In this document: piece after piece, positions 19,464 to 27,968 of the stretch
Layout: the number at the start of each line of letters is the position of its first letter
How positions within the stretch are numbered: position 1 is the stretch's first letter
Source: Paenibacillus sp. SYP-B3998
GTDB taxonomy: Bacteria > Bacillota > Bacilli > Paenibacillales > NBRC-103111
DNA length: 64,000 nt
Direction of reading: 5' to 3'
NCBI RefSeq assembly: GCF_010820665.1
Contig: NZ_JAAIKC010000012.1
Span: 62,001 to 126,000, forward strand
Translations under genes and position numbers: made by a program
Notes under the pieces: model-generated
Told to the model about the DNA's origin: nothing
The model's database searches: none
The model's input: the letters and a program-made list of their open reading frames with translations, nothing else

Positions 19464-19538
19464 TGGTGGAGCGTGGGGAATTCGAACCCCCGACCCTTTC
19501 GCTGCCAGCGAAATATTCTCCCACTGAACTAACGCCCC
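19464..19538 (-). tRNA. tRNA-Ala (anticodon GGC)
   Basis: The cloverleaf folds fully: acceptor GGGGCGT/ACGCTCC with the G3:U70 pair that marks alanine tRNAs, and a D arm GTTC...GAAT. The anticodon stem is TTTCG/CGAAA with loop CTGGCAG (U33, anticodon GGC, A37), and the T arm is GGGGG-TTCGAAT-TCCCC. The gene ends in an encoded CCA. It reads GCC/GCU alanine codons. Broken copies of the same tRNA lie at 17222-17294, 17338-17360 and 23111-23155. Confidence 0.92.
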
Positions 19539-19979
19539 CATTTTAGGGTTTTTATGAAATAGCTTGCCATTCGATGGTTTAATTACTTTTTGGGGTAGTG
19601 TAACCAACCAGCCCGTGCTCCCGTATGGGGGTATAATCGTCTTTTATTTTCTGTCCATCAACTTGGCATAAATCCTGCTAACACTTTATAACTTGTTGAT
19701 CCCTCCACGTATTTTTTGACTGCTGCTGACTTAAATTCTTCCGTATAGTGCTGAAACACTTTTGCCTACTGGACTTCGGTCCAGTTATGGATCCTACCCG
19801 AGCATGGGTAAATATATTGCATAACATGATATTCTTGGAATAAATGAGACTAACTAAACAAAACCTTACAGGTTCAAGATGTTAGAAAGAAATTCAGTTT
19901 GACTATTTCCATCTCTCTAGAAAACTTGAAATCGCGTCAAACCAAGCTTCAAAAAATACGATACGAGGAGATGTAAGAA
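19539..19979. other. Gene-free stretch with an IS3-type remnant and a UUCG hairpin
   Basis: It contains a transposase remnant (19658-19761) and a 7-bp hairpin with a TTCG loop (ACTGGAC/GTCCAGT, about 19768-19785) without a T-run. The promoter of the ABC transporter operon presumably lies in 19800-19965, but I see no convincing -35/-10 pair or operator. Confidence 0.4.
19658..19761 (-). pseudogene. IS3-family OrfA transposase remnant
   Basis: A minus-strand frame reads FQHYTEEFKSAAVKKYVEGS and continues to a stop 14 codons later. YTEEFKxxAVKxYxEG is the opening helix of the OrfA helix-turn-helix in IS3-type elements. Only about 34 codons remain. Confidence 0.65.
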
Positions 19980-20684
19980 GTGAAAAAGTTAATCGAATTC
20001 AAAAAAGTAACGAAAGAATACAAAATAGGAGAAGTGCCAATCAAGGCCCTTGATGGTGTTGATTTATCCATATCTGAGGGAGAATTCGTCGTTATTTTGG
20101 GTGCAAGTGGTGCCGGTAAAAGTACGATTTTGAATATACTTGGCGGTATGGATACCGCTACCTCAGGTCAAGTGTTTGTTGGTGATCAAGAAATAACAAG
20201 TTTTAATGAAAAAAAATTAACAGAATATCGCGGTGAGAAAATTGGCTTTGTATTTCAATTCTATAACTTAATTCCGAATTTAAACGCTCTAGAGAATGTT
20301 GAATTTGCCACTGAAGTATGTAAAAACCATCTGGATGCTAAAGATATTTTACATAAAGTTGGGTTAAAGGATCGTATCAAAAACTTCCCTTCCCAGCTCT
20401 CTGGAGGAGAACAACAAAGAGTGGCTATAGCTAGAGCTGTTGCAAAAAATCCTTTACTTTTACTCTGTGATGAACCAACCGGAGCATTGGATTATGTGAC
20501 AGGTAAGTCCGTCTTAAAGCTTCTTCAAGATTTGAACAAAGAAACGAAAAAATGTGTCGTATTGGTCACACATAATTCCGCAATTGCTCCTATGGCCGAT
20601 AAAATTATTAAGGTTAAAAGCGGAATGATAGAAAGTGTTACGATTAATGATGAAAAACAAAGTGTTGAAGGGATTGAGTGGTGA
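19980..20684 (+). CDS. ABC transporter ATP-binding protein (MacB/LolD type)
   Basis: 234 residues; GTG start with GAGGAG about 9 bases upstream. All ABC ATPase motifs are present: Walker [10 protein letters not shown] (about 41-49), Q-loop [18 protein letters not shown], signature LSGGEQQR, Walker [13 protein letters not shown] and H-loop VTHN. The sequence is of the MacB/LolD class, which works with FtsX-like permeases to export peptides or lipids or to drive extracytoplasmic processes, rather than pumping through a channel. The stop codon lies 2 bases before the ATG of the permease gene, so the two are translated together. Confidence 0.95.
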   Translation: MKKLIEFKKVTKEYKIGEVPIKALDGVDLSISEGEFVVILGASGAGKSTILNILGGMDTATSGQVFVGDQEITSFNEKKLTEYRGEKIGFVFQFYNLIPNLNALENVEFATEVCKNHLDAKDILHKVGLKDRIKNFPSQLSGGEQQRVAIARAVAKNPLLLLCDEPTGALDYVTGKSVLKLLQDLNKETKKCVVLVTHNSAIAPMADKIIKVKSGMIESVTINDEKQSVEGIEW

Positions 20685-20686
20685 TT

Positions 20687-23011
20687 ATGAAATTATTTTT
20701 GAAATTATTAAGGGATATTAAACAATCTACTGGGCAATTTATAGCCTTAGTTTTGGTTATCGCAGTAGGAGCTTTTCTCTATGCGGGGCTGATCACTTAT
20801 AGCAATAAGCTTAGCACTTATACGGATGCTTACTTTAAAGAACATAATTTAAGCGACTTAAATGTATATTACAGTCAAATTTCCAAATATGATGTGGCTG
20901 GTTTAAGTCAAGTTGAGGGTATAAATAAAATAGAAGGACGTTATACCTTTGATGCCACGCAAGTCTTTGAAGATTATAAAGCTTCATTAAAAATTCATTC
21001 GATCCCCGTAAAAAATGAAATAAATACGCTTACTATGATTGAGGGCAGTATTCCGTCAAAAAAGGATGAGATCTTATTAGATTCCCATTATGCCAAAGAA
21101 CATCTTTATCATGTAGGTGATAAAATCAGTGTAAGTACGAATGGAAGAGATTTTACGTTTACAATTAGCGGCTTGGGTGAGAATGTCGAACATGCAAAAA
21201 AGAACCGAACGCAAGACCATAAGACCGACGGAGTAGCTTATATTGCCGAAGAGACAATACCTGAAATCTTAAACGGCTTTTCCTATAATGAAATCATGAT
21301 TGATGCTAAAGAAGGTTACGATATTGACAAATTAGGGAAATCCCTTGAAGTACAATCCAAACAAATTACTTATTTAGACCAAGTAAGCAAAGAACGGACT
21401 TTCAATTATTCTCAAATAACTCAAACGATATATAATAATGGCATGATGAGTAAGGTTATCCCTTTCGTTCTCTTTTTGATTTCAGCTATTATCCTGTTTC
21501 TTAGCATGTCGATGACTATAGATTCTCAAAGAAATCAAGTAGGGATTATGAAGGCTTTGGGTATAAAAAACAGAAACATCATGCTTCATTACATGGGATA
21601 CCCTGTGCTGGTAGGTATAATAGGCTCAATCCTAGGTTGTGCCATTGCCGCTTTTGTATTTGTCCCATTTGTAACTGCATCGTGCGCGAGGGCCTACTCT
21701 CTGCCAGGCATTCAGTTCTCACTTTCTTTTTATTCGATCTTTCCTCCCATCATTTTCTCTAGTGCTTTTGGGATCCTATCCTGTTACTTAAGTGGTAGAA
21801 CCCTATTAAAAGAACGTGCTTCTCAGGCTATGCGTCCTAAACCGCCAAGGACGATGAAAAAGCTACTCATAGAAAGAATTCCGGGTATTTGGAGTCATCT
21901 TTCCTACAGTTACAAACTCATTTTGAGAAATATATTTCTAAATAAACAAAAAGCGTTAGCGAGCTCAGTTGGTGTTGTTGTCAGCACGGTTTTATTGATC
22001 ACTGCTTTTGGCACTCAAACGGCCTTGCAAAAAGTAGCTGACCAAATTGAAGATGTGTACACCTATGATTTAAGAGTAGATTACACGATGGGAACATCTC
22101 CTGATCCGTCAAAACTACCTTCCGGTATTAAAAATAGTTATTTTTTATCCACCTTCCCTGTTGAATTCATAAAAGATAATGAAAAAGAAAATGCCACTTT
22201 AGTTGTTTCTGAAAAAGAAAACAATCTCATTCATTTCTTTGACGAAAATGACAATAGGATATCATTAGAAAACAATGGTGTGCTGGTCCCCAAATCTTAC
22301 GCCGACAAATATCGTATTTTAGAAGGGGATACAATCAAAATCAAGTTCATAGCACCAGAGCTTAAAAATAAATCTGTAGATATGAAGGTTTTAAACATAT
22401 CTTCACAGTATTCGAATCCGTCGTTTTATAGCACACCAGCCTATTTAAAGAGCTTTGGCATAGACTACAGTCCAACCTCGCTTTTAGCCCAAGCCAATAA
22501 TTCTACAGATCTTGTAAGCGTTCGTAACTTCTTTGAACAAGATCATCATGTAGATACCATTGCAGATAAGACTGATCTAAAGAAATCAGCTCAATATATT
22601 TTGAAGCAAAACAGTTTTATATTTATCATGTTTATCATTTGTGCCGTCGTACTCTCCTTTGGCGCCATATATACGATATCTTCCATAAACATTTATGAAA
22701 GGAATCGTGAGCTTGCAACACTTAAGGTATTAGGCTATCAAAAATATAAAATAAACAGACTTATATTTTTGGAAAACCTCATCCTAACCACATTTGCAGT
22801 AATTGTAGCTTTACCGTTAAGTGGCTATATGTTTTCAAATATTGTAAAGGTACTGTCTAGTACCCATCAACAAATCCCAGATCAATTAAATATTTTTGCC
22901 ATGTTGGTATCTGTTATTCTTGCATTTTTACTTACCATTCTATCTAACCTACTACTTAGGAGAAAAGTAACCAAAATAAATATGATTGAGTCATTAAAAA
23001 GTATAGAATAA
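20687..23011 (+). CDS. FtsX-like ABC transporter permease
   Basis: 774 residues from the ATG at 20687; an in-frame GTG at 20678 would add three residues and overlap the ATPase gene. The ATG gives the normal family N-terminus MKLFLKLLRDIKQS. The layout is a first membrane segment (about 15-37), a large extracytoplasmic domain (about 40-255), a three-helix FtsX block (about 257-370), a second membrane anchor (about 420), a second external domain and a final three-helix FtsX block (about 640-770). It pairs with the ATPase just upstream. Substrates of this two-FtsX-block class include peptides, lipoproteins and antimicrobial compounds; bacitracin-type sensing modules are related. No sensor kinase is adjacent. 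Confidence 0.92.
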   Translation: MKLFLKLLRDIKQSTGQFIALVLVIAVGAFLYAGLITYSNKLSTYTDAYFKEHNLSDLNVYYSQISKYDVAGLSQVEGINKIEGRYTFDATQVFEDYKASLKIHSIPVKNEINTLTMIEGSIPSKKDEILLDSHYAKEHLYHVGDKISVSTNGRDFTFTISGLGENVEHAKKNRTQDHKTDGVAYIAEETIPEILNGFSYNEIMIDAKEGYDIDKLGKSLEVQSKQITYLDQVSKERTFNYSQITQTIYNNGMMSKVIPFVLFLISAIILFLSMSMTIDSQRNQVGIMKALGIKNRNIMLHYMGYPVLVGIIGSILGCAIAAFVFVPFVTASCARAYSLPGIQFSLSFYSIFPPIIFSSAFGILSCYLSGRTLLKERASQAMRPKPPRTMKKLLIERIPGIWSHLSYSYKLILRNIFLNKQKALASSVGVVVSTVLLITAFGTQTALQKVADQIEDVYTYDLRVDYTMGTSPDPSKLPSGIKNSYFLSTFPVEFIKDNEKENATLVVSEKENNLIHFFDENDNRISLENNGVLVPKSYADKYRILEGDTIKIKFIAPELKNKSVDMKVLNISSQYSNPSFYSTPAYLKSFGIDYSPTSLLAQANNSTDLVSVRNFFEQDHHVDTIADKTDLKKSAQYILKQNSFIFIMFIICAVVLSFGAIYTISSINIYERNRELATLKVLGYQKYKINRLIFLENLILTTFAVIVALPLSGYMFSNIVKVLSSTHQQIPDQLNIFAMLVSVILAFLLTILSNLLLRRKVTKINMIESLKSIE

Positions 23012-23068
23012 AAATTTCAGGCTTCGTCGATATAGCGCATGGCTGACCCAGTAGCGCGAAGAGTCAGG

Positions 23069-23097
23069 AAAAAACAAAAAACGGCATCTCTGCCGTT
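23069..23097 (-). terminator. tRNA-type terminator (duplicate of the one at 19427)
   Basis: On the minus strand a perfect 7-bp stem AACGGCA/TGCCGTT with a GAGA loop is followed by a T-rich run. It lies 14 bases past the CCA end of the tRNA fragment. Confidence 0.65.
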
Positions 23098-23110
23098 CTG
23101 AGATTACGTA

Positions 23111-23155
23111 TGGTGGAGACTAGCGGGATCGAACCGCTGACCTCATCGCTGCCAG
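23111..23155 (-). pseudogene. 3' half of a tRNA-Ala(GGC)
   Basis: 45 bases from the anticodon loop (CTGGCAG) to the encoded CCA are intact: T arm AGCGG-TTCGATC-CCGCT and acceptor strand AGTCTCC. Homology stops abruptly at the 5' side of the anticodon loop. This is the pattern left when an integrase uses a tRNA as attachment site. Confidence 0.7.
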
Positions 23156-23620
23156 TGAAGAGAGAGGTATTGTAGGTTAAGGGAATTGTGGAGGTAAGCC
23201 TTTCAGAGGCAAGGCTTTTTTGAATTAAATGCTTCTACATTCGAGTGCACCGCGGCTCTCAGAAATCAGAAAGTGTGACCATATTTGTGACCAAAAGTGA
23301 AACCAACTTTTATATTTTGCCCAAAATAGCTTCTTCAGACATAAGCTACACAGCCGCAAAAAGAAATCATATTTTGCCTAGCTGCCAATAATAATTCAAC
23401 ATTAGACGCAGAAACAAGACAACAGTACAGATACGTGAGATCGACGTTTCTTTCTCATGCAATCTGATTGTTGCCTCGTAGCGGGCGTCTTTTTTGTTGT
23501 CTAAAAAGGGGATGAGCCAAGATACACACTATATCTGCAAAGATGAAAAGTAGACAATAACGAATAGGAGGCTAATCAATATGCCGGAATCGCAATGGGA
23601 AGTGCGATGGTCTTCACGCT

Positions 23621-25153
23621 CTACTTATGCAACAATGCTTTCTTGGGTCCAAAAATCATAAAACTGATCGCGGCCAAAACCCAGACGCCAATACCGCCAT
23701 AGAGCATCACCAAGCCAAAGCCGTGTGCAAGCGCTGCATGGACGACGGCTCCGGACGCATCCAGAGAGGATAGTTCTGGAAAACCCTGCTTGAGAGATGA
23801 AGTGTTTCCGACGGCTATTTTTTCGGCCAAAGACCGCAATTGCACTGCATCGAGAGTCCCAGAAAGGGCACCCTTCAAATAAGACAGGATGCCTTCCTGC
23901 AAGATGAATCCCATTACGGCGATGTTGATGGCTAGACTGATTAATCTTGCACTCGTGTCTATGCCAGAAGCCATGCCTGCACGGGTACTCGGAACCGAGC
24001 CGGTGGTCGTGTTGGTCACAGGCGTGTTGGTTAAGCCAAGCCCAATACCAGCCAACAGGGAACCGGGGAGCATAGTCAACCAGCTGGCGTGATCGCCGCC
24101 GCTGCCAAATTTCATCAAAATGAAGCCTATGCCGATGATGAACAGACCCGATGGGATGACTATGCGCGGCTGATAGCGGAGCGAAAGGCGCTCTGCCAGA
24201 GGCGGAATCACCAGGGTGGGCAGCGTATAAGCCAAGAGAGACAGCCCAGCTGCCACGATGCCGTAACCAAGGCCGCTCTGGAAATAGATCGGCAGATAGA
24301 TCATGAACGGCCAGAAACTGAAATTCATGCCGACGGAGCCAAAGAGAGCGCCGGAAAAATTACGTATCCTGAATACGGAAAAGTCGAACATCGGATGGGT
24401 GCTGAGCTTTTCCGCAAACAGAAAAATAATGAAACATGTTGCCGTTGCAACAAGGGTGCTGATGGCGGCTATGCTGGTAAAGCCGAGTTCCGGCCCTTGC
24501 GTGATAAAGTATGCCAGCCCAAAAACCGTCAACGAAAGCGTGACAATGCCGATAATGTCCAGCTTTTTCGCCTGCGGATCGCTGGACTCCTCCACGCTGC
24601 CTATGACAAAGATCAAAGTGAGGATGGTCAGCGGGACGTGGACTAGGAAAACCCAATGCCAGTTCGAAACGGCCACGATCATGCCGCCGATGATGGGTCC
24701 AAAACCGAGGCCGATACCGAACACGATCCCCCACGCGCCAAAGGCTTTACTGCGTTCTTTTCCTTCCTGAAACTGATGCGAAAGAATTGCTATCTGGCAA
24801 ATCAGCATCGCGCCAGCACCCACGCCTTGAAGAAACCGGCTGACGATCAGAACTGTCGTGCTTTGTGCCAAGCCACAAATCACGGATGTAATGCCGAACA
24901 AGACGAGGCTGATAATAAAAATACGCCTCCTTCCATACCGGTCAGCCAGCGTTCCAACAGCCATCAGAACTGTCGTACTAGCAATGGTGTAGGCGTTCAT
25001 AATCCATTGCATATCCTTGAGATTGCCATGCAATACCTTTTCCAGGGTTGGCAGTATCACTGGCACACTGGAAATTTCGAGGCCGAACATTAGCGCGGAC
25101 AAACATATAGCGGCCAATGCAATTATATTTTTGCTGGAGTGGGAGAGGCTCAT
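23621..25153 (-). CDS. MFS multidrug transporter, DHA2 (14-helix) family
   Basis: 510 residues; ATG with GGAGGG 8 bases upstream. It is a major facilitator with 14 predicted membrane segments of the EmrB/QacA type. It has motif A GTLADRYGRRRIFIISL (about 67-83), motif B near SRFLQGVGAGAMLI and a motif C-like WGIVFGIGLGFGPIIGG (about 143-159). Such proteins export toxic lipophilic compounds by proton antiport. The start overlaps the end of a broken beta-lactamase-type gene by four bases, and an Lrp-type regulator is divergently placed beyond that. Confidence 0.93.
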   Translation of the reverse strand: MSLSHSSKNIIALAAICLSALMFGLEISSVPVILPTLEKVLHGNLKDMQWIMNAYTIASTTVLMAVGTLADRYGRRRIFIISLVLFGITSVICGLAQSTTVLIVSRFLQGVGAGAMLICQIAILSHQFQEGKERSKAFGAWGIVFGIGLGFGPIIGGMIVAVSNWHWVFLVHVPLTILTLIFVIGSVEESSDPQAKKLDIIGIVTLSLTVFGLAYFITQGPELGFTSIAAISTLVATATCFIIFLFAEKLSTHPMFDFSVFRIRNFSGALFGSVGMNFSFWPFMIYLPIYFQSGLGYGIVAAGLSLLAYTLPTLVIPPLAERLSLRYQPRIVIPSGLFIIGIGFILMKFGSGGDHASWLTMLPGSLLAGIGLGLTNTPVTNTTTGSVPSTRAGMASGIDTSARLISLAINIAVMGFILQEGILSYLKGALSGTLDAVQLRSLAEKIAVGNTSSLKQGFPELSSLDASGAVVHAALAHGFGLVMLYGGIGVWVLAAISFMIFGPKKALLHK

Positions 25154-25533
25154 TGAGAGTTCCCTCCAGACTTAGATTTGGTAATTGGGCCACGCCATAG
25201 CGGCCAGCGAGCCGTGCCATTGCGCCACCTGCGCATATTCGAAGCCGAGCTTGCACTGCCTACCTTGCCGGCTCCACCTGACTGATACGCCGTATCATCA
25301 AGTGCCCGGCCGGGAGCAAGCCTGAAACCCGAAGTACCTTCTATATCTTGCATGAACCGGCTTTGTTCACGGTTTGCATATCCGGCAGCGCGACTATAAC
25401 ATTGCGTTCCATTAAGCGCAACTCGGACAACAGCACCAACCAGCCTTTTTTCGTCAATAGTATAATCAATGACCTCATCAATTCGTGCCTGAAAATCTTC
25501 TGTACCTACCTTATTTAAATCGTATTTGCTCAA
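25150..25533 (-). pseudogene. Truncated beta-lactamase-family gene
   Basis: The first about 60 residues (RIDEVIDYTIDEKRLVGAVV, then an AAGYANREQSRFMQ-type segment) match the N-terminus of serine beta-lactamase-fold hydrolases. The following catalytic core with SxxK and YxN is missing. The last about 60 codons read low-complexity sequence in this frame, whereas another frame ending at 25172 reads FEYAQVAQWHGSLAAMAW and looks like a genuine C-terminus. An internal deletion plus frameshift is the simplest explanation. It precedes the MFS pump gene with a four-base overlap. Confidence 0.7.
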
Positions 25534-25705
25534 TGGTAGCCATCCTCTCTAACTTTTCATATATGGATCATCTTATTGGTGTGAAATTATTATATAATTA
25601 AAATCATTTATTTTACATATCACAATCAATCAATTATGATGATTATACAGATTAATTAAATCAGTTTCATCTGAAACACCTTAAATTTAAAGGAGGACAT
25701 TCAAA

Positions 25706-26158
25706 GTGGATCATGTAGACAAACAAATCCTCTTCTATCTTCAAAATCAGGCAAGGATTTCAATGACAGAGCTGGGTAAAAGCGTTGGTTTGTCCCAACC
25801 TGCTGTAACGGAACGAGTTAGAAGAATGGAAGAAAACGGAATTATCGAGGAGTATCGCACCATCATCTCTCCTGAAAAAATTGGGAAGCATGCGGCAGCC
25901 TATATGTTGTTTCGGACTAGAGACTGCCTGGCATTTCTTGATTTTGTCCATGCATCTCCCCATGTTGCCGAGTGCCACCGCATAAGCGGAGAACACAGTT
26001 ATTTATTAAAAGTAGTGACCGGATCCACACGCGCTCTCGAAGAGTTTGGCAATCAGTGCGATAAGTATGGAACCTATACGATCCTGATTGTCATGTCTTC
26101 ACCGATCGATCATAGACTTCTCATTCATTCTCTCGAAGAAGCATGTGGAGTTGACTAA
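25706..26158 (+). CDS. Lrp/AsnC-family transcriptional regulator
   Basis: 150 residues; GTG start with AAAGGAGG 8 bases upstream. The N-terminal winged helix-turn-helix (about 1-60, VDKQILFYLQNQARISMTEL and SQPAVTERVRRMEENGIIEEY) is followed by a RAM/AsnC ligand-binding domain (about 65-145, with GEHSYLLKVV). Lrp-type proteins form octamers that sense amino acids. It is divergent from the beta-lactamase remnant and MFS gene across a 172-bp AT-rich gap, so it probably regulates that pump, itself, or both. Confidence 0.93.
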   Translation: MDHVDKQILFYLQNQARISMTELGKSVGLSQPAVTERVRRMEENGIIEEYRTIISPEKIGKHAAAYMLFRTRDCLAFLDFVHASPHVAECHRISGEHSYLLKVVTGSTRALEEFGNQCDKYGTYTILIVMSSPIDHRLLIHSLEEACGVD

Positions 26159-26554
26159 TGCCAAGCAGAAGGGATGCCGATGCGAAAGCATTGGGTTATA
26201 TCAGATTGGATAACTATCTTCTGACGCAAATCGATTAGAAAAAAGAATGTGTTCTGATAAAAAGAAAAACCCGCTATTTTTGAAGTGCTCCTTTTTTATG
26301 GAGCTTAGGGGATGCCCGAATCTTTGATTTTGGGGGGGAGCTAATATGATGAGGACTTTTTTAATTATTAGGATTGAAATATCCTATACTCTAGATATAC
26401 TAAAAATATAACGTCGGTTGTGAAGCACACGCCGCTTTGACATCAAACCCGCTTGGCGGGTTTGATGTCAAAGCGGCGTTTTAGCTTTCAGAAACCATGA
26501 TAAGAAAGGATGTGAAGAGCGATTTTAAGATTTGACCAAGCTTATGAGGAATGG
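26159..26554. other. Gene-free stretch with an exceptionally long hairpin
   Basis: Besides the 24-bp hairpin at 26429-26479 there is a weaker hairpin at about 26285-26305 (GCTCC/GGAGC around a T-run). No gene is seen. Confidence 0.5.
26429..26482 (+). terminator. 24-bp perfect stem-loop, terminator-like
   Basis: The arms 26429-26452 and 26456-26479 are perfectly complementary over 24 bases around a 3-base TTG loop, with a TTTT tail on the plus strand. Such length is unusual for a terminator and may instead mark a palindromic mobile repeat. Confidence 0.6.
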
Positions 26555-27175
26555 ATGCAAAGAACCATTACACAAGAACCAAATCACAGAAGACGCGAAT
26601 TACTGAATAAAGGGCTCGGCCACGGCACTCTTGAATTTTTACGTTCTGTTTGGTTTCCGGTTATAAGAAACTTCGACCATCTGTATCCTGAATGGGAAGT
26701 GCGTGATTTCAACAACGGTTATCGTTACCTGGATCTGGCTTTTATGCCTGACGGCAATGTAAAGGGAGGGATCGAGATTCAAGGATATGGATCTCACGCA
26801 AGAGATCTTGATGTGAGACGCTTTAAGGATTTATGTTGGCGGCATTGCTTATTAGCATTGGACGATTGGATTTTCCTGCCGATTGCCTATCCTTCCATTA
26901 CGGATGAGCCCAAACGCTGTCAGCAGCTTGTCCTCTCCTTTATCGGAAAATTCATGGCTACGGATGTGCCTAAGCATTTGACCTGGCTGGAAGCGGAAGC
27001 CATCCGTTATGCGAGGCGGCTACTTCGTCCTTTTGCAGCAGCAGAATTGGCAACTCATCTGCGAATTACAGCTCAACATGCGAGGCGAATTCTTCACAAG
27101 TTAGTCGAACTTCAGCTATTGATCGTTACAGGTGGCAAACAGCGTTATCGTTCGTACGGACTACGAATCCAATAA
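26555..27175 (+). CDS. PD-(D/E)XK-like nuclease-fold protein with C-terminal winged helix
   Basis: 206 residues from the ATG. The N-terminal half has a restriction-endonuclease-like core: YLDLAFMPDGNVKGGIEIQGYG (about 57-78) places an Asp and an E-x-Q in the spacing of a PD-(D/E)XK site. Next come HARDLDVRRFKDLCWRHCLLALDDW and IAYPSI strands. The C-terminal half (about 150-204) looks like a winged helix (FAAAELATHLRITAQHARRI). This arrangement is seen in Bacillus/Paenibacillus proteins annotated only as transcriptional regulators; the nuclease activity is unproven. The frame extends 14 codons upstream (FDQAYEEW) without an ATG, GTG or TTG, so the true start may be a non-standard codon near 26520. 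Confidence 0.7.
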   Translation: MQRTITQEPNHRRRELLNKGLGHGTLEFLRSVWFPVIRNFDHLYPEWEVRDFNNGYRYLDLAFMPDGNVKGGIEIQGYGSHARDLDVRRFKDLCWRHCLLALDDWIFLPIAYPSITDEPKRCQQLVLSFIGKFMATDVPKHLTWLEAEAIRYARRLLRPFAAAELATHLRITAQHARRILHKLVELQLLIVTGGKQRYRSYGLRIQ

Positions 27176-27517
27176 ACCTTATTTGATCAAAATAACGTGT
27201 TCTGAAATTGTAACGAACTCCAGAGTCGCTATTACCGGCAAAGGCCTGCATTTCCACTACTTTTTCATTATTAATGCCGCTAGAATTCGTTAGATCAGCC
27301 AAAAATCAATTTAGACGATCATAAGGACAATACGATTCGTTAGCAAGGTAGCGGTAGCACTGGGGAGCCAAGGGGTTAGTTCTTTTCCAGCTTGAGATGT
27401 CCGATTATTGATTAAGCTTGCTGACGGAGCCGACCGACGAGGACAATCTCAGAGGTAGATTCAGACGCCGTTTTCTTACCCCACAAAGTGACGTTACACT
27501 TCGAAGTTTATTCATCC

Positions 27518-27539
27518 GTTCCGTCCGCGCGGACGGAAC
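27518..27539. repeat. 22-base perfect palindrome
   Basis: The arm GTTCCGTCCGC is followed directly by its reverse complement with no spacer. The GC-rich sequence stands out from its surroundings. Confidence 0.7.
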
Positions 27540-27635
27540 CCTGAGGGGTTCGCTCCAGCCCTAAGCCCCCAAAATCTTACCTTAATAAGAGCATGCCGCC
27601 CCTATACATCGTTAATGCTTTGAGCCAACCTGTCA

Positions 27636-27655
27636 CACTCCACATGTGTGGAGTG
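27636..27655. repeat. Short palindrome
   Basis: Arms CACTCCACA and TGTGGAGTG with a 2-base spacer; no T-run follows. Confidence 0.6.
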
Positions 27656-27680
27656 CTGTTTACTGTTAGTATCGTAATGT

Positions 27681-27716
27681 GAGGTCACCAGGTCTTTCTG
27701 GTGGACCTCATTTTTG
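27681..27716 (+). terminator. Plus-strand terminator
   Basis: Arms GAGGTCACCAG and CTGGTGGACCTC (one bulged G) enclose GTCTTT and are followed by ATTTTTG. Confidence 0.5.
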
Positions 27717-27968
27717 TGTGGTCGTAAGATAAGTGGTACCTTGGTCAGGGTTCGGAGATGTGCGGAATGGATATAACGCGAGGGAGGACGACGTCTACAC
27801 TTTCAATGACGTAGCCATGAACGTGAAAGCGGTCAGCAAAGCAAATCGCATGAGGAAAGCATTCGTTGGATAAGCCTGAGCTACATCCATGACGACTGCT
27901 TTAGGCCTCAGCGAAAAAAAATCGGGACCCCTGGGATGCACATACCGGTTTTCAGCAGACCGGCAGTA

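Larger units (their letters stand above)
23012..23620. other. Gene-free stretch with a tRNA 3' fragment and insertion scars
   Basis: It holds a terminator (23069-23097), the 3' half of a tRNA-Ala (23111-23155), and a GTGACCA-N5-GTGACCA motif at about 23272-23290. On the minus strand that motif reads GHKYGHTF followed by a stop, like a phage integrase C-terminus. At 23567-23581 an AGGAGG and ATG open a 26-codon frame that dies in the antisense of the MFS gene, so a gene was truncated here. Confidence 0.5.
27176..27968. other. Gene-free stretch with palindromes and a terminator
   Basis: It contains a 22-base perfect palindrome (27518-27539), a 9-bp-arm palindrome (27636-27655) and a terminator (27681-27716). 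A short plus-strand frame about 27800-27870 ends NRMRKAFVG and looks like the tail of a lost gene. No complete gene is seen. A run of eight A at 27914-27921 could serve as the T-run ending the polyketide operon. Confidence 0.45.

Noticed and set aside
19395-19607. 70-codon minus-strand frame
   Set aside because: It is the translation of the intact tRNA-Ala gene and its flanks.
24089-24770. Overlapping plus-strand open frames of 155-185 codons
   Set aside because: Antisense of the MFS transporter in GC-richer DNA; no domain seen.
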